Part shown: in pieces, positions 18,523 to 26,309 of the stretch | Position numbering within the stretch: position 1 is the first letter of the stretch | Layout: each line of letters starts with the position of its first letter | Assembly (NCBI RefSeq): GCF_963667135.1 | Contig: NZ_OY762974.1 | Span: 3,472,001-3,536,000, forward strand | From: an uncultured Macellibacteroides sp. | Lineage (GTDB): Bacteria > Bacteroidota > Bacteroidia > Bacteroidales > Tannerellaceae | Length of the DNA stretch: 64,000 bases | Reading direction: 5' to 3' | Program-made: the position numbers and the translations under genes | Notes under the pieces: model-generated | Told to the model about the DNA's origin: nothing | Seen by the model: the letters and a program-made list of their open reading frames with translations, nothing else | The model's database searches: none

Positions 18523-18608
18523 GTTGCTATAGAAATATCTATATTTTACGCTAAATAGTTGTTATAATTATAGATTTACCTATATTTGTAAATCTAATAT
18601 AGAAGGAT
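18523..18608 (+). promoter_or_regulatory. hipBA promoter with two palindromic operators
   Basis: Palindrome 1 is TATAGA-AATA-TCTATA (18528-18543). Palindrome 2 is TAGATTTAC-N8-GTAAATCTA (18571-18596) and encloses the -7 box TATATTTG (18581-18588). An inverted repeat with an 8-base gap is the geometry of E. coli HipB operators, so self-repression by the HipB-like protein is likely. AGAAGG (18601-18606) is a ribosome-binding site only two bases from the ATG. A second copy of the 74-base block lies at 24604-24677. Confidence 0.75.
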
Positions 18609-18899
18609 ATGTATAGCAATTTATATGAAAAGTCCGGAAGTGATATAATTCGGGAGTTGGGGAAACGGTATAGTGATTACCGCAAACGGATGGGATATAC
18701 CCAAAAAGAAGTTGCCGAAAAATCCGGGTTGAGTGTATTTACTATAAGTTCTTTCGAGAACGGATCTTCCACAGGAATCACATTAGCCTCATTCATAAAA
18801 TTGCTTCGGGCAATTGATAGTCTGGACGAAATAGAAAAGATCTTACCGGAATTGCCCGAAAGTCCACGAGCTTTATTTAAGAAACAAAATAAAAAGTAG
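18609..18899 (+). CDS. hipB: HipB-like antitoxin, XRE-type DNA-binding protein
   Basis: 96 residues with one helix-turn-helix (about residues 20-75: RKRMGYTQKEVAEKSGLSVF and ISSFENG). A basic, disordered tail (RALFKKQNKK) follows. It lies 3 bases ahead of the HipA-like gene and has palindromic operators overlapping its own promoter, which is the standard arrangement for an antitoxin/repressor. The symbol is by family, not by proven function. Confidence 0.88.
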   Translation: MYSNLYEKSGSDIIRELGKRYSDYRKRMGYTQKEVAEKSGLSVFTISSFENGSSTGITLASFIKLLRAIDSLDEIEKILPELPESPRALFKKQNKK

Positions 18900-18902
18900 T
18901 CT

Positions 18903-20156
18903 ATGGAAACAAATGTGGTAAAGGTGAAACTATGGGGAATAGAAGTAGGCTACCTTTCGTGGGATAAGAAATCAGGTGTAGCCGTTTTCGAATATGAGCC
19001 TTCATTCCTGGAATTGGGATTAAATATCGCACCATTGACTATGTCAATAGATTCCCCCCGGAGCCAGAAACAACTGCCGTGGACAGGAGATAAAGATAAA
19101 CTCTACCAGGGACTCCCGCCTATGATTGCAGATTCTTTGCCCGACAAATGGGGAAATTCTCTGTTTAAGGCATGGCTAAAGAATAACAATATTCCAGCGA
19201 AGAAAACAAATCCGGTAGATCATTTGTCATTTATTGGTAGCAGGGCAATGGGAGCATTGGAATACGAGCCTGCTCAAGAATTAGGTGATTACTCTGCGTT
19301 CTCGGTCGATGTGCAAATATTGTATGAGTTTGCCAGGCAGGTATTAAACGAGAGAGAGGGTACCGTGTTAAATGAAGAAAATTCTATTCTGTGGCAGGAT
19401 TTAGTAAAAATAAGTTCATCGCCAGGAGGAAAACGACCGAAAGCGATTGTAGCCCTGAATAGAACGACGGGGGAGGTTGTATCCGGACAAGGACTAATTC
19501 CCGAAGGCTTTCAGCATTATATTCTTAAGTATGATGATAATTCAGTATATCCTTATGCTAAGCTGGAATATATTTATTACCGGATGGCACTGGATAGCGG
19601 AATTAATATGATGCCATCGGAGCTAAGGACTTACGAAGGAATAAAGCATTTCCTTACCCAACGTTTTGACCGCAACGGTAACGAAAAGATACATACACAA
19701 ACACTGGCAGCCATGTCGCCAATGAGCGATAGCTACGAAGATATTTTTGCAGTAATCCGTCGACTTAATCTTCCATATGAAGATATCCGGCAACAATATC
19801 TGCGTATGGTATTCAACGTAATCGCCCGGAACGTGGACGACCATTCCAAGAACTTTGCATTCTGCATGAATCGGGCAGGAGTGTGGCGGTTATCACCGGC
19901 ATACGATCTGACTTATAGTGTGGATATGGCTGCTCCAGCATATTCAAACAGGCATTCGTTAACGATAAACGGCAAGAGCGAGAATATTACGCGTGAGGAT
20001 TTAGAAACAGTAGGCTTTAATAATGATATACCAGACAGCAAAGCCCTAATCGACACCGTAGCCTGTGCCATTGCTAATTTTGAGCATTACGCCAAGGAAT
20101 TAGGCATTGATGAAAAATTAATCGAGAGTGTTAAAGCTGATTTTGTACAGATATAG
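18903..20156 (+). CDS. hipA: HipA-family serine/threonine kinase toxin
   Basis: 417 residues, near the length of E. coli HipA (440), so it carries its own N-terminal domain. Visible signatures are the flexible Ser/Gly loop SSPGGKRPKA, the nucleotide-binding lysine in ILKYDD, the catalytic loop RNVDDHSKNF and the metal motif LSPAYDLTYS. E. coli HipA phosphorylates glutamyl-tRNA synthetase and causes persistence; the target here is unknown. All catalytic residues look intact. An in-frame coding-like tail follows its stop. Confidence 0.93.
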   Translation: METNVVKVKLWGIEVGYLSWDKKSGVAVFEYEPSFLELGLNIAPLTMSIDSPRSQKQLPWTGDKDKLYQGLPPMIADSLPDKWGNSLFKAWLKNNNIPAKKTNPVDHLSFIGSRAMGALEYEPAQELGDYSAFSVDVQILYEFARQVLNEREGTVLNEENSILWQDLVKISSSPGGKRPKAIVALNRTTGEVVSGQGLIPEGFQHYILKYDDNSVYPYAKLEYIYYRMALDSGINMMPSELRTYEGIKHFLTQRFDRNGNEKIHTQTLAAMSPMSDSYEDIFAVIRRLNLPYEDIRQQYLRMVFNVIARNVDDHSKNFAFCMNRAGVWRLSPAYDLTYSVDMAAPAYSNRHSLTINGKSENITREDLETVGFNNDIPDSKALIDTVACAIANFEHYAKELGIDEKLIESVKADFVQI

Positions 20157-20261
20157 TTTCTCCGAGTTAAAGGAGCAATAAAAGCTTCATCTACCGACTT
20201 TATCAATGATCCAAATCGTTCTATCTATGAAGGAGTTAAATTTATTAGCTATTTGAAATAA
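20157..20261 (+). pseudogene. Possible gene remnant after hipA
   Basis: Directly after the hipA stop and in the same frame there are 34 sense codons (containing ASSTDFINDPNRSIYEGVKF) before TAA at 20259. There is no start codon. It could be the 3' end of a lost gene or of an ancestral longer hipA. The family is not recognised. Confidence 0.3.
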
Positions 20262-20263
20262 TT

Positions 20264-22093
20264 TTATTTTGATTCAATTGGTTGATTTATACTTTTTTTA
20301 TTCCGTTTTTGCAACTCCTCTATTGTTTTTTGCCTATGTTTTATTATTTTTATATCCATCTCTAAAGCTTTGTCGATAGGGACTTCTTTTTGACCTATAT
20401 TGGCGCAATCTGTGTTTTTAATGAAAAACACACCTTTATATCTTTGATATAAGTTAATTGGATAAAACTCCTGTGGCATATGATGACTACCCTTAAACCG
20501 GGATAAGGTTAATTTGTTAAAATCAGGAGTTAAAGGAATATAAAAAGCATTGTCTTCAATGGAGTTTAAAGAGTATTCAATACTATTTTTAGGAGGAATA
20601 CTTAACGAATTGTTTTTTCTGTTATAACATTCATCATAAGCCATAGATTTCCCATTTTCTATCAGAAACAGTAAAGGAGAATAACTTTCAGTGTATGTTT
20701 CACGCATATAACACCCGAAAGGCGTACAAGGTACAGCAGGATAAGTTGAAATGGGGTTAATATGTACTGCATGTCCGTAGATTATTGTTTTTACACATTC
20801 ATTTTTGGCAAACTTGTCAATTAAAAATTTCGCATTTACAAACATGACAGAATCTCGTTGTCTGAATCTTTCTATTCCATCGTCTCCCATTTTCTTTGAG
20901 ACTCTCAAAATATGCAAGATGCATTCGGTTTCTTCTGTTGTAAGTAGCTTTTCTATTTTTTCTCGATAAGCATCAAGAAAGTTAATTGCATCGCTAAGGT
21001 CTTCTTTCGTTAAAAGAAGGGAAAATTGATCAACTTCGGGTATCTTCAGCTCTTGATTTAGATTCGTAATAAAATCAAAAATATCCATAGCTGAATTTTG
21101 AGTTGAAGAATGGATTGAATTATAATCAAAACCATATAGTTTTACTTTAGAATCCTTTGTTTTATCCGAATTAAAGATTCGCAAATTATTTAAAAAATTA
21201 ATTTCAGCTTGATCGATAACTGTTGAAGAATCAAGCTCGTAACTTTCATCCTGAATGAATCTATTATAAGCGAATGATTTTTCAAGGGGCATTTCCAGCA
21301 ATATTAATTTGCAATTTAATCTTTCTACTGCCTGAAAAATTAATTGGTACGCTAAATTCTTTATACCATCGTTTCCATGTATTGACTCCCCTAATCCGAT
21401 AATCTTTTTATTGAAAATTTCATTGATTTGCTCCAATTCAATTTTTTCATTACTATTTATAGTCGTGTAATTAGTTTTTCTATCTACAGTTAATGGAGGA
21501 AGAGCATTAATAGGAAATGCATCGATTGGTTTGCCATCAATTAATATATTCAACTTAGAAAAAGCGATGTATGCATCTTTATCAATATCTCCTTCTGCAT
21601 TAATTCTGACATTCATCATCTTCGCATTTGTTAACGCTATGCTTTTTGAAGCTGAACTCAATACGGAATCTGGTATTAGCATTAAGGTATCAGAAAAAAG
21701 AGTGTTCTCCAGCCCATCTATAACATCCAAAACTACAGAAACAAGTTTTATGTTTTTTCCTTTACTTTCGAACTCAACTATAGCTTCTTTCATATTACTA
21801 TCAGGAAGTAAAATCCGCTGCTCGAATTCCGTTTTTAACCGATTATAAAAAGGAAATCCTTTGAAATATATCTTCATAAAAAAATTACGGTTTGAATCTC
21901 GCCCGTAAGCGGACATACAGTAATTACTATATGACGCATTTTCAAGCCATGGGTAAGTTATTGTAGAGTCAGACTGCATGGTAAAATTTAAATCATATGC
22001 ATTCGTATATGTTTGTCTTTCTAATTGTGCTGTACATGGCGTGGTAAAAATTAGAAACAGAAATAGAAGATAAGCTTTTGTGGTTGAATTCAT
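20264..22093 (-). CDS. Exported erythromycin-esterase-like protein
   Basis: 609 residues with a signal peptide ending near residue 22 (TTPCTAQ). Residues about 25-195 look like a beta-sandwich accessory domain. The rest matches the erythromycin-esterase superfamily: GLGESIHGND (the GExxHG signature), LLEMPLEKSF, LYGFDYNS and YGHAVHIN. Characterised relatives open macrolide lactones, but secreted Bacteroidota members with an extra N-terminal domain have no proven substrate, so resistance should not be assumed. AT-rich island gene. Confidence 0.75.
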   Translation of the reverse strand: MNSTTKAYLLFLFLIFTTPCTAQLERQTYTNAYDLNFTMQSDSTITYPWLENASYSNYCMSAYGRDSNRNFFMKIYFKGFPFYNRLKTEFEQRILLPDSNMKEAIVEFESKGKNIKLVSVVLDVIDGLENTLFSDTLMLIPDSVLSSASKSIALTNAKMMNVRINAEGDIDKDAYIAFSKLNILIDGKPIDAFPINALPPLTVDRKTNYTTINSNEKIELEQINEIFNKKIIGLGESIHGNDGIKNLAYQLIFQAVERLNCKLILLEMPLEKSFAYNRFIQDESYELDSSTVIDQAEINFLNNLRIFNSDKTKDSKVKLYGFDYNSIHSSTQNSAMDIFDFITNLNQELKIPEVDQFSLLLTKEDLSDAINFLDAYREKIEKLLTTEETECILHILRVSKKMGDDGIERFRQRDSVMFVNAKFLIDKFAKNECVKTIIYGHAVHINPISTYPAVPCTPFGCYMRETYTESYSPLLFLIENGKSMAYDECYNRKNNSLSIPPKNSIEYSLNSIEDNAFYIPLTPDFNKLTLSRFKGSHHMPQEFYPINLYQRYKGVFFIKNTDCANIGQKEVPIDKALEMDIKIIKHRQKTIEELQKRNKKSINQPIESK

Positions 22094-22154
22094 TTTTTTA
22101 TATTATTTGAAGAAAGTATTGATCCCTCCTCGCTTTACGTTTTCAGGTTTATGT

Positions 22155-22562
22155 TCAAGTCCACAATGATGTTATAAACATAGGTACTTTTTCTTCGCCA
22201 ACTGTAAATCCACAATGTTCATAAAATCCGATTTCTTTGTCATAGGCAATAAGGATGATTCTCAAATAATCTTTATATTTTTCCGTGACCAATTTTATTA
22301 AATTCTCACCAATACCAATATGCTGATATTCGGGAGTAATTAATAGATAATGTGCGTATGCTGTCATAATTCCATCATCTAAAATATTGATAAGTCCCAC
22401 TAACTTTTCACCGTCCCAGGCCGAAAATACAGAAGAAGAATTTTCCATTGCTTTTACTAACTTTTCGGGATAATTTCCCGAAGACCAGTTCACTGAAAGA
22501 AACAACTCTTTTAATTCATTTTCTGAAAAGTTTTTAGTTGTCTTGTATTGAATATCTTTCAT
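22155..22562 (-). CDS. GNAT-family N-acetyltransferase
   Basis: 135 residues forming a single GNAT domain. LLITPEYQHIGIGENLIKLV contains the acetyl-CoA pyrophosphate loop (Q/R-x-x-G-x-G type), followed by YDKEIGFYEHCGF, the typical C-terminal alpha/beta element. The substrate is unknown. A frame without a start (22565-22723) ends two bases before its ATG, so it was once the second gene of an operon. Confidence 0.85.
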   Translation of the reverse strand: MKDIQYKTTKNFSENELKELFLSVNWSSGNYPEKLVKAMENSSSVFSAWDGEKLVGLINILDDGIMTAYAHYLLITPEYQHIGIGENLIKLVTEKYKDYLRIILIAYDKEIGFYEHCGFTVGEEKVPMFITSLWT

Positions 22563-22564
22563 TT

Positions 22565-22723
22565 CTATAAAGTTGTTTTATTATATATACTCTCTACATG
22601 TACTTGGTCAAAGTCGTATAGATAGACTAAACGTCCTAATCCTTTATGGCTTTGTTCCTCAACATCAAATAGTTTTCCGAATTTACTGAATATTGTTTTA
22701 AGTTTGCAGCCAATTCCATTAAA
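22565..22723 (-). pseudogene. 3' fragment of a lost gene ahead of the GNAT gene
   Basis: An open frame of 52 codons (containing FSKFGKLFDVEEQSHKGLGR and ending SIYNKTTL) with stop at 22565-22567 and no start codon; an in-frame stop lies just before it. Codon use looks coding. Probably a truncated gene whose 5' part was lost when the segment to the right arrived. Family not recognised. Confidence 0.4.
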
Positions 22724-22737
22724 TTAATTAATTCTTC

Positions 22738-22783
22738 AAAAAAATAAGTCTCCCAGGCTTGTTATTGGATAGTATACTTAGGA
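22738..22783. repeat. Decayed copy of the yebC terminator
   Basis: A run of A, then CTCCCAGGCTTG (22750-22761, identical to 16707-16718) and a degenerate ATAGTATACTTAGGA matching GCAGCATACCTGGGA. The hairpin no longer pairs well. It shows that material from the yebC 3' flank was copied more than once into this island. Nothing else is seen between 22784 and 22893. Confidence 0.5.
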
Positions 22784-22893
22784 TCACTGTGCGTCATTTC
22801 TGCTCATAGTTGAACCCAATTAACAGGTGTCTTAATGCGACGTTCAAAAAACTTAATAGTATCAACTATGTATTATTAAATAATTGATAATTA

Positions 22894-23595
22894 TTATTTT
22901 ATTATTGATTGAGTTATCTCTTCTGCTCCTTTATTCCAAGGCCGGGCACTGTATTTACTAGTTTTGTTTTTTTCCAAAATAGGGTGCTTAATATAGTATC
23001 GGTAAGGCTTGGGAAGATGCTTTTCAAAATTCTCAAGGATCTTTTCGTAATCATTTTCTGCCTTTTCTTTTTTGTAAGGTATCCATCGGTTCGTTTTGTA
23101 AATATCGAACTTATCTCCTGCAGGTTTTTGCTCTATTATGGGCAACTCATCAGGACAAAATTCGAACGCACTGAAAGAATCAAAAAGCTCCCATGTACAC
23201 TTTTGAGGACCGGTAATTACATCCGTTCCATTCTTTACTAAACTCCGGATCAATATGCCTCCAAAAAAGTTATTTTCTGCTTTACTTTTTTTATCGAATC
23301 CTTTTACACACGAACTCTCAAATGAGATATCCATGCCACTGTTATGGAAGAACCATTTGCCTTTTCCGATTGTGCGTGGATAAGTAATATAGTCTGGATG
23401 GTCTTTATCAAAATAATAAAATTCAATCTCAAGGAAATCATACGTTGAGTCACCCTTTTTGATATGGTATTCGTTGAATAACTTTTTAGCAATCGCATCA
23501 AATATTTTATCTATCTCTTCGATAGGATAAGTTTGCAATATACTTTTGATGTCTAATAATTCAATAAGCTGATAATCACATAAGTTTTTGTTCAT
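22894..23595 (-). CDS. Hypothetical protein, possibly related to 3-methyladenine DNA glycosylase
   Basis: 233 residues. The segment DFLEIEFYYFDKDHPDY, followed by KGKWFFHNSGMDISFES and GGILIRSLVKNG, follows the order of the AAG-type glycosylase core (EIEAYY, then the FMT-like strands, then VLIRAL). The overall match is weak and active-site residues cannot be assigned with confidence. The C-terminal region is basic (YRYYIKHP, KYSARPWNKG). It is the last gene of a tight four-gene operon starting at 24510. It could be a nucleic-acid enzyme; treat the function as unknown. Confidence 0.5.
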   Translation of the reverse strand: MNKNLCDYQLIELLDIKSILQTYPIEEIDKIFDAIAKKLFNEYHIKKGDSTYDFLEIEFYYFDKDHPDYITYPRTIGKGKWFFHNSGMDISFESSCVKGFDKKSKAENNFFGGILIRSLVKNGTDVITGPQKCTWELFDSFSAFEFCPDELPIIEQKPAGDKFDIYKTNRWIPYKKEKAENDYEKILENFEKHLPKPYRYYIKHPILEKNKTSKYSARPWNKGAEEITQSIIK

Positions 23596-23605
23596 AATAG
23601 TATTT

Positions 23606-23755
23606 TTAATTTTTACGATTCTGTTTCTTTAATTCTTCAAGAATCTTCTTTTGGTTTTTGGCAATCATCTGACTACCAATTACCCATCTGTTGAGTTTTG
23701 TTCCAATCCAGAACAGAACTACAAATACAATGATAAAGATAATAAGTTCTTTCAT
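23606..23755 (-). CDS. Small single-span membrane protein (49 residues)
   Basis: ATG at 23755 (reverse strand), stop at 23606. An N-terminal membrane helix (LIIFIIVFVVLFWIGTKL) is followed by a charged helical tail (KNQKKILEELKKQNRKN). It lies 10 bases upstream of the 233-residue gene and 12 bases after the 68-residue gene, so it is surely part of the same operon. It could anchor a partner or act as a toxin-like peptide; neither is shown. Confidence 0.65.
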   Translation of the reverse strand: MKELIIFIIVFVVLFWIGTKLNRWVIGSQMIAKNQKKILEELKKQNRKN

Positions 23756-23767
23756 ATAAATTAATTT

Positions 23768-23974
23768 TTAAGATAAACATTCAATGTAATATGTTGAAAT
23801 TCCGGGATATTTATCAGAAAAAGCATCTAAATTATATCGGGCCATGAAAATAATCTCTTCATCTGAGAAGCTCAGTTTCGAACCATGATTTATGTTGGAT
23901 TCGGATTGATTTTCATTTTCAAAACGATTCATTAACCGCTCAAAAATCTCTTCTAATGTGTCATTGTTAATCAT
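23768..23974 (-). CDS. Small acidic protein (68 residues)
   Basis: The acidic, Asn/Ser-rich N-terminal half (LEEIFERLMNRFENENQSES) is predicted helical, and the C-terminal half (FSDEEIIFMARYNLDAFSDK) is also helical. No family recognised. It starts 5 bases after the stop of the deiminase-like gene and leads into the small membrane protein, so it is probably translationally coupled. A binding partner or inhibitor role is a guess. Confidence 0.6.
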   Translation of the reverse strand: MINNDTLEEIFERLMNRFENENQSESNINHGSKLSFSDEEIIFMARYNLDAFSDKYPGISTYYIECLS

Positions 23975-23979
23975 TTCAT

Positions 23980-24510
23980 TTAAATTTTAATGTTCCACGA
24001 TATACAGTTTAAAGCACCACCTTGTTTAACGATTTCAGTAACATCTGCATGACCGTATTTTTCATTTCTATCCCATGGAATAACAACGATATTACATTGA
24101 AAAGCATTTGCCAGGGTATCGATTAGCTGTGTTCGTGTCTGGTTCCGGTTTTCAACAAATACTTTGTCTGTTAGAATAATTGCATCAGTGCATTTTATAA
24201 TATTTCCACCATCTAGTACTACATCGATTTTCTTGGTTGAAATGTTAAGATGTCTGCAGCACTTTTCCGGATTGGTAATATAGGTTGGTTTGTTTTGCAG
24301 ATAATCCGGATTGTATTTGTACTCAATAAATTCCGTTTCGGAAATCTGTATTGGCATAAAATCTCTTATCCAGTAGTCATTTGTAAAGGGTAACAAATCA
24401 AACTTAATTTGATTTCTATTCAGCTTTTCGATAATGGATTCATAGCATGTAAAATCTTTAATCCATTCCGAAAAATAAACCATATTTGAATCTTTGTCTA
24501 CAGGTAACAT
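23980..24510 (-). CDS. Miniature agmatine-deiminase-like protein
   Basis: 176 residues from the ATG at 24510; the upstream ATG at 24552 lies before the -7 box and is unlikely. It belongs to the Porphyromonas-type peptidyl-arginine/agmatine deiminase family: NDYWIRDFMP (catalytic Asp), VVLDGGNIIKCTDAIILTDK, YGHAD (catalytic His and Asp) and, only 15 residues later, GGALNCISWN with the catalytic Cys. Full-length relatives have about 340-370 residues, with roughly 140 between the His and Cys, so a large internal block is missing in frame while all four catalytic positions remain. It may be a degraded enzyme or a minimal variant with a new role. Confidence 0.75.
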   Translation of the reverse strand: MLPVDKDSNMVYFSEWIKDFTCYESIIEKLNRNQIKFDLLPFTNDYWIRDFMPIQISETEFIEYKYNPDYLQNKPTYITNPEKCCRHLNISTKKIDVVLDGGNIIKCTDAIILTDKVFVENRNQTRTQLIDTLANAFQCNIVVIPWDRNEKYGHADVTEIVKQGGALNCISWNIKI

Positions 24511-24537
24511 TTTTTTTCCACTTGTATTTTGTTTGTA

Positions 24538-24567
24538 CAAAAGTACTTCCACTACTTAAATAGCAAA
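24538..24567 (-). promoter_or_regulatory. Promoter of the deiminase-like operon
   Basis: Reverse strand: TTTG (24564-24567), 18 bases, TACTTTTG (24538-24545). The transcript would start near 24531, which favours the ATG at 24510. Confidence 0.7.
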
Positions 24568-24603
24568 CTACTCAAAAGTGAAGAAATCAAGATGTTTTGT
24601 TCC

Positions 24604-24677
24604 GTTGCTATAGAAATATCTATATTTTCTGATATATTTTGATGTTAATTATAGATTTACCTATATTTGTAAATCTA
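24604..24677 (+). repeat. Orphan copy of the hipBA operator/promoter block
   Basis: A 74-base block, the same length as 18523-18596. The first 25 and last 31 bases are identical and only the middle differs. Both palindromes (TATAGA-AATA-TCTATA and TAGATTTAC-N8-GTAAATCTA) and the TATATTTG -7 box are kept. No antitoxin gene follows; 24678-24725 shows no reading frame. Confidence 0.85.
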
Positions 24678-24725
24678 AAAAATAAGATATTCTGTTTTGT
24701 GAGGTAGCAGCTTTACTAAGCAAAA

Positions 24726-24757
24726 ACCCCCTTCCGGCCTATAGGGCGGAAGGGGGT
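24726..24757 (-). terminator. Terminator of the replication-gene operon
   Basis: ACCCCCTTCCG (24726-24736) pairs with CGGAAGGGGGT (24747-24757). Read on the minus strand the stem is followed by a T run (24722-24726). It ends the primase transcript and insulates it from the island to the left. Confidence 0.85.
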
Positions 24758-24804
24758 AAAAACAATAGATAATGAAACGAAATGAAAGCTAATTTTTTTG
24801 TATC

Positions 24805-26247
24805 TTAATACCACACTTTGGGGCGGTTTAGTTGTTTGGCTATTTGTTTTAGTTGGCTGTGGAGGTTCATTAGGTCGATGTTTAGTTGGATGCGGTCGGG
24901 GCAGTATCCGGTTATGAATCGTTTGTTGTATAACTTATCTATTTGTTGTTGTAGTTCCACTTCGCGGGCTTCCAGCCGCGGGCGGTCGCTTCCTAATATG
25001 GCTTCCTCTTGTATTTTCTCTTCCGTTTCTACTTTGGACTGAGGTATTTCCTCGTTTTTGGGGGTGGTGGATTGGATTTGGTCGGTTAGTTGGGACTCGC
25101 GGATGATGGCGCGGAAGGATTTGCGGCCCAGGCGGCGGAAGAGGGAGTCGGGGTCTTCGCCGGGAGGGAGTACCAGGTCGCAGGTTTGGATGCCGTTCTT
25201 TTGTAATACCTTGATGGCTTCGGCGGCTATGTTGCGTCCGCGCTCGTCGGCATCCATTAATACGGCTACGCGGCTGGTGTACTTTTTTAGCAGTAATGCC
25301 TGGTCGTTGGTAAAGGCTGCTCCGCATTGGGCTACCGAGTTGGGGTATCCTGCCGCCACCATGGCCAGCACATCTTTGTATCCTTCGTTTAGGAAACAGA
25401 ATCCTTCGTTGCGGATGGCGTTGCTTGCCTGAAACAGTCCGTACAGGGTTTCGTTCTTTTTATACAGTCCGTCGGAGCTACTGTTCATATACTTTTTAAT
25501 GTGCTTTTTCTGTTCTTGCGTGGGGTTGAAGGTGGTTCGACCGGCAAAGCCCACTAGTTTGCCGTTGGCGTCGCGGATGGGGAAGATAATTCGTCCTGCC
25601 ATGGCCGCGAAGCCGTGGGGGACTGATCTTCCTGCCATGCCAACTTCGAAATCAACATAGGTTTGTGCTATGCCCCGGCAGTCCGGGTGGTACTTTCCGG
25701 AAGGCTCAATCGCCTTCACTCCAGTCAGGGCTGAAGTGGGCTGGGTGGTATCCAAATCAACCCCATTAATAGAATCCAATTGGGTGGGAGAGTGGCTCTC
25801 ATCCCACTCACCAACTTCAGCCAGGTCGGGGTGGAAGCAGTAGAGGGTTAGCAGGAATCTGTGGTTTTGGGCCTCGAGGGCTTCCAGTTGGGCGGGGGTA
25901 AGTTCCGGCTTTGGCTTGCTTTCTACCTTGCGGGGGGTGTGCATTATCAACGGCACAGAGCCGCCGGCAAAGCGTTCGCGCAGTATCTTTACCGCATCGG
26001 CAAAGCTGCACTGCTCGCGTTTTTGGATAAAAGCAAACACATCGCCTCCTACATCGCATGAAAAACACTTAAAAATCTGCTTCCCCTTGTGCACACTCAT
26101 GGAAGGATGGCTGTCGTCGTGAAAGGGACAAATTCCCACGCACTTGCCGCCCGCCTTGTGCTCCAGGTGCACGTATGCGCCAATCACATCCTCGATGCGC
26201 AGGGAATCCTTCAGCTCGTTTATTTGTTCCTTGTAATTTGAACTCAT
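24805..26247 (-). CDS. CHC2/Toprim DNA primase-like protein
   Basis: About 480 residues from the preferred start MSSNYKEQ at 26247 (a start at 26277 is possible). The N-terminal CHC2 zinc finger is seen in GICPFHDDSHPSMSV and FKCFSCDVGG. The Toprim catalytic core has NEGYKDVLAMVAAGYP (the Glu) and VLMDADERG (the DxD). Such proteins prime DNA synthesis, and this one is paired with a DnaB-type helicase in the same operon. The C-terminal tail (about 390-480) is Gln/Glu-rich and could contact the helicase. The gene is visibly GC-richer than the island to its left. Confidence 0.92.
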   Translation of the reverse strand: MSSNYKEQINELKDSLRIEDVIGAYVHLEHKAGGKCVGICPFHDDSHPSMSVHKGKQIFKCFSCDVGGDVFAFIQKREQCSFADAVKILRERFAGGSVPLIMHTPRKVESKPKPELTPAQLEALEAQNHRFLLTLYCFHPDLAEVGEWDESHSPTQLDSINGVDLDTTQPTSALTGVKAIEPSGKYHPDCRGIAQTYVDFEVGMAGRSVPHGFAAMAGRIIFPIRDANGKLVGFAGRTTFNPTQEQKKHIKKYMNSSSDGLYKKNETLYGLFQASNAIRNEGFCFLNEGYKDVLAMVAAGYPNSVAQCGAAFTNDQALLLKKYTSRVAVLMDADERGRNIAAEAIKVLQKNGIQTCDLVLPPGEDPDSLFRRLGRKSFRAIIRESQLTDQIQSTTPKNEEIPQSKVETEEKIQEEAILGSDRPRLEAREVELQQQIDKLYNKRFITGYCPDRIQLNIDLMNLHSQLKQIAKQLNRPKVWY

Positions 26248-26309
26248 GGTATAGTTGTTTGTTAAGCAAGTCAGCACGCCACCGAAGTGGCGGCCAACAA
26301 GTCTATGGA

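Noticed and set aside
20264-22093. Macrolide-resistance gene
   Set aside because: The erythromycin-esterase fold is present, but the exported form with an extra N-terminal domain is not a characterised resistance enzyme.
24604-24757. Possible small RNA from the orphan hip promoter to the following hairpin
   Set aside because: The hairpin at 24726-24757 has its T run on the minus strand, so it ends the primase transcript and would not properly end a plus-strand RNA.
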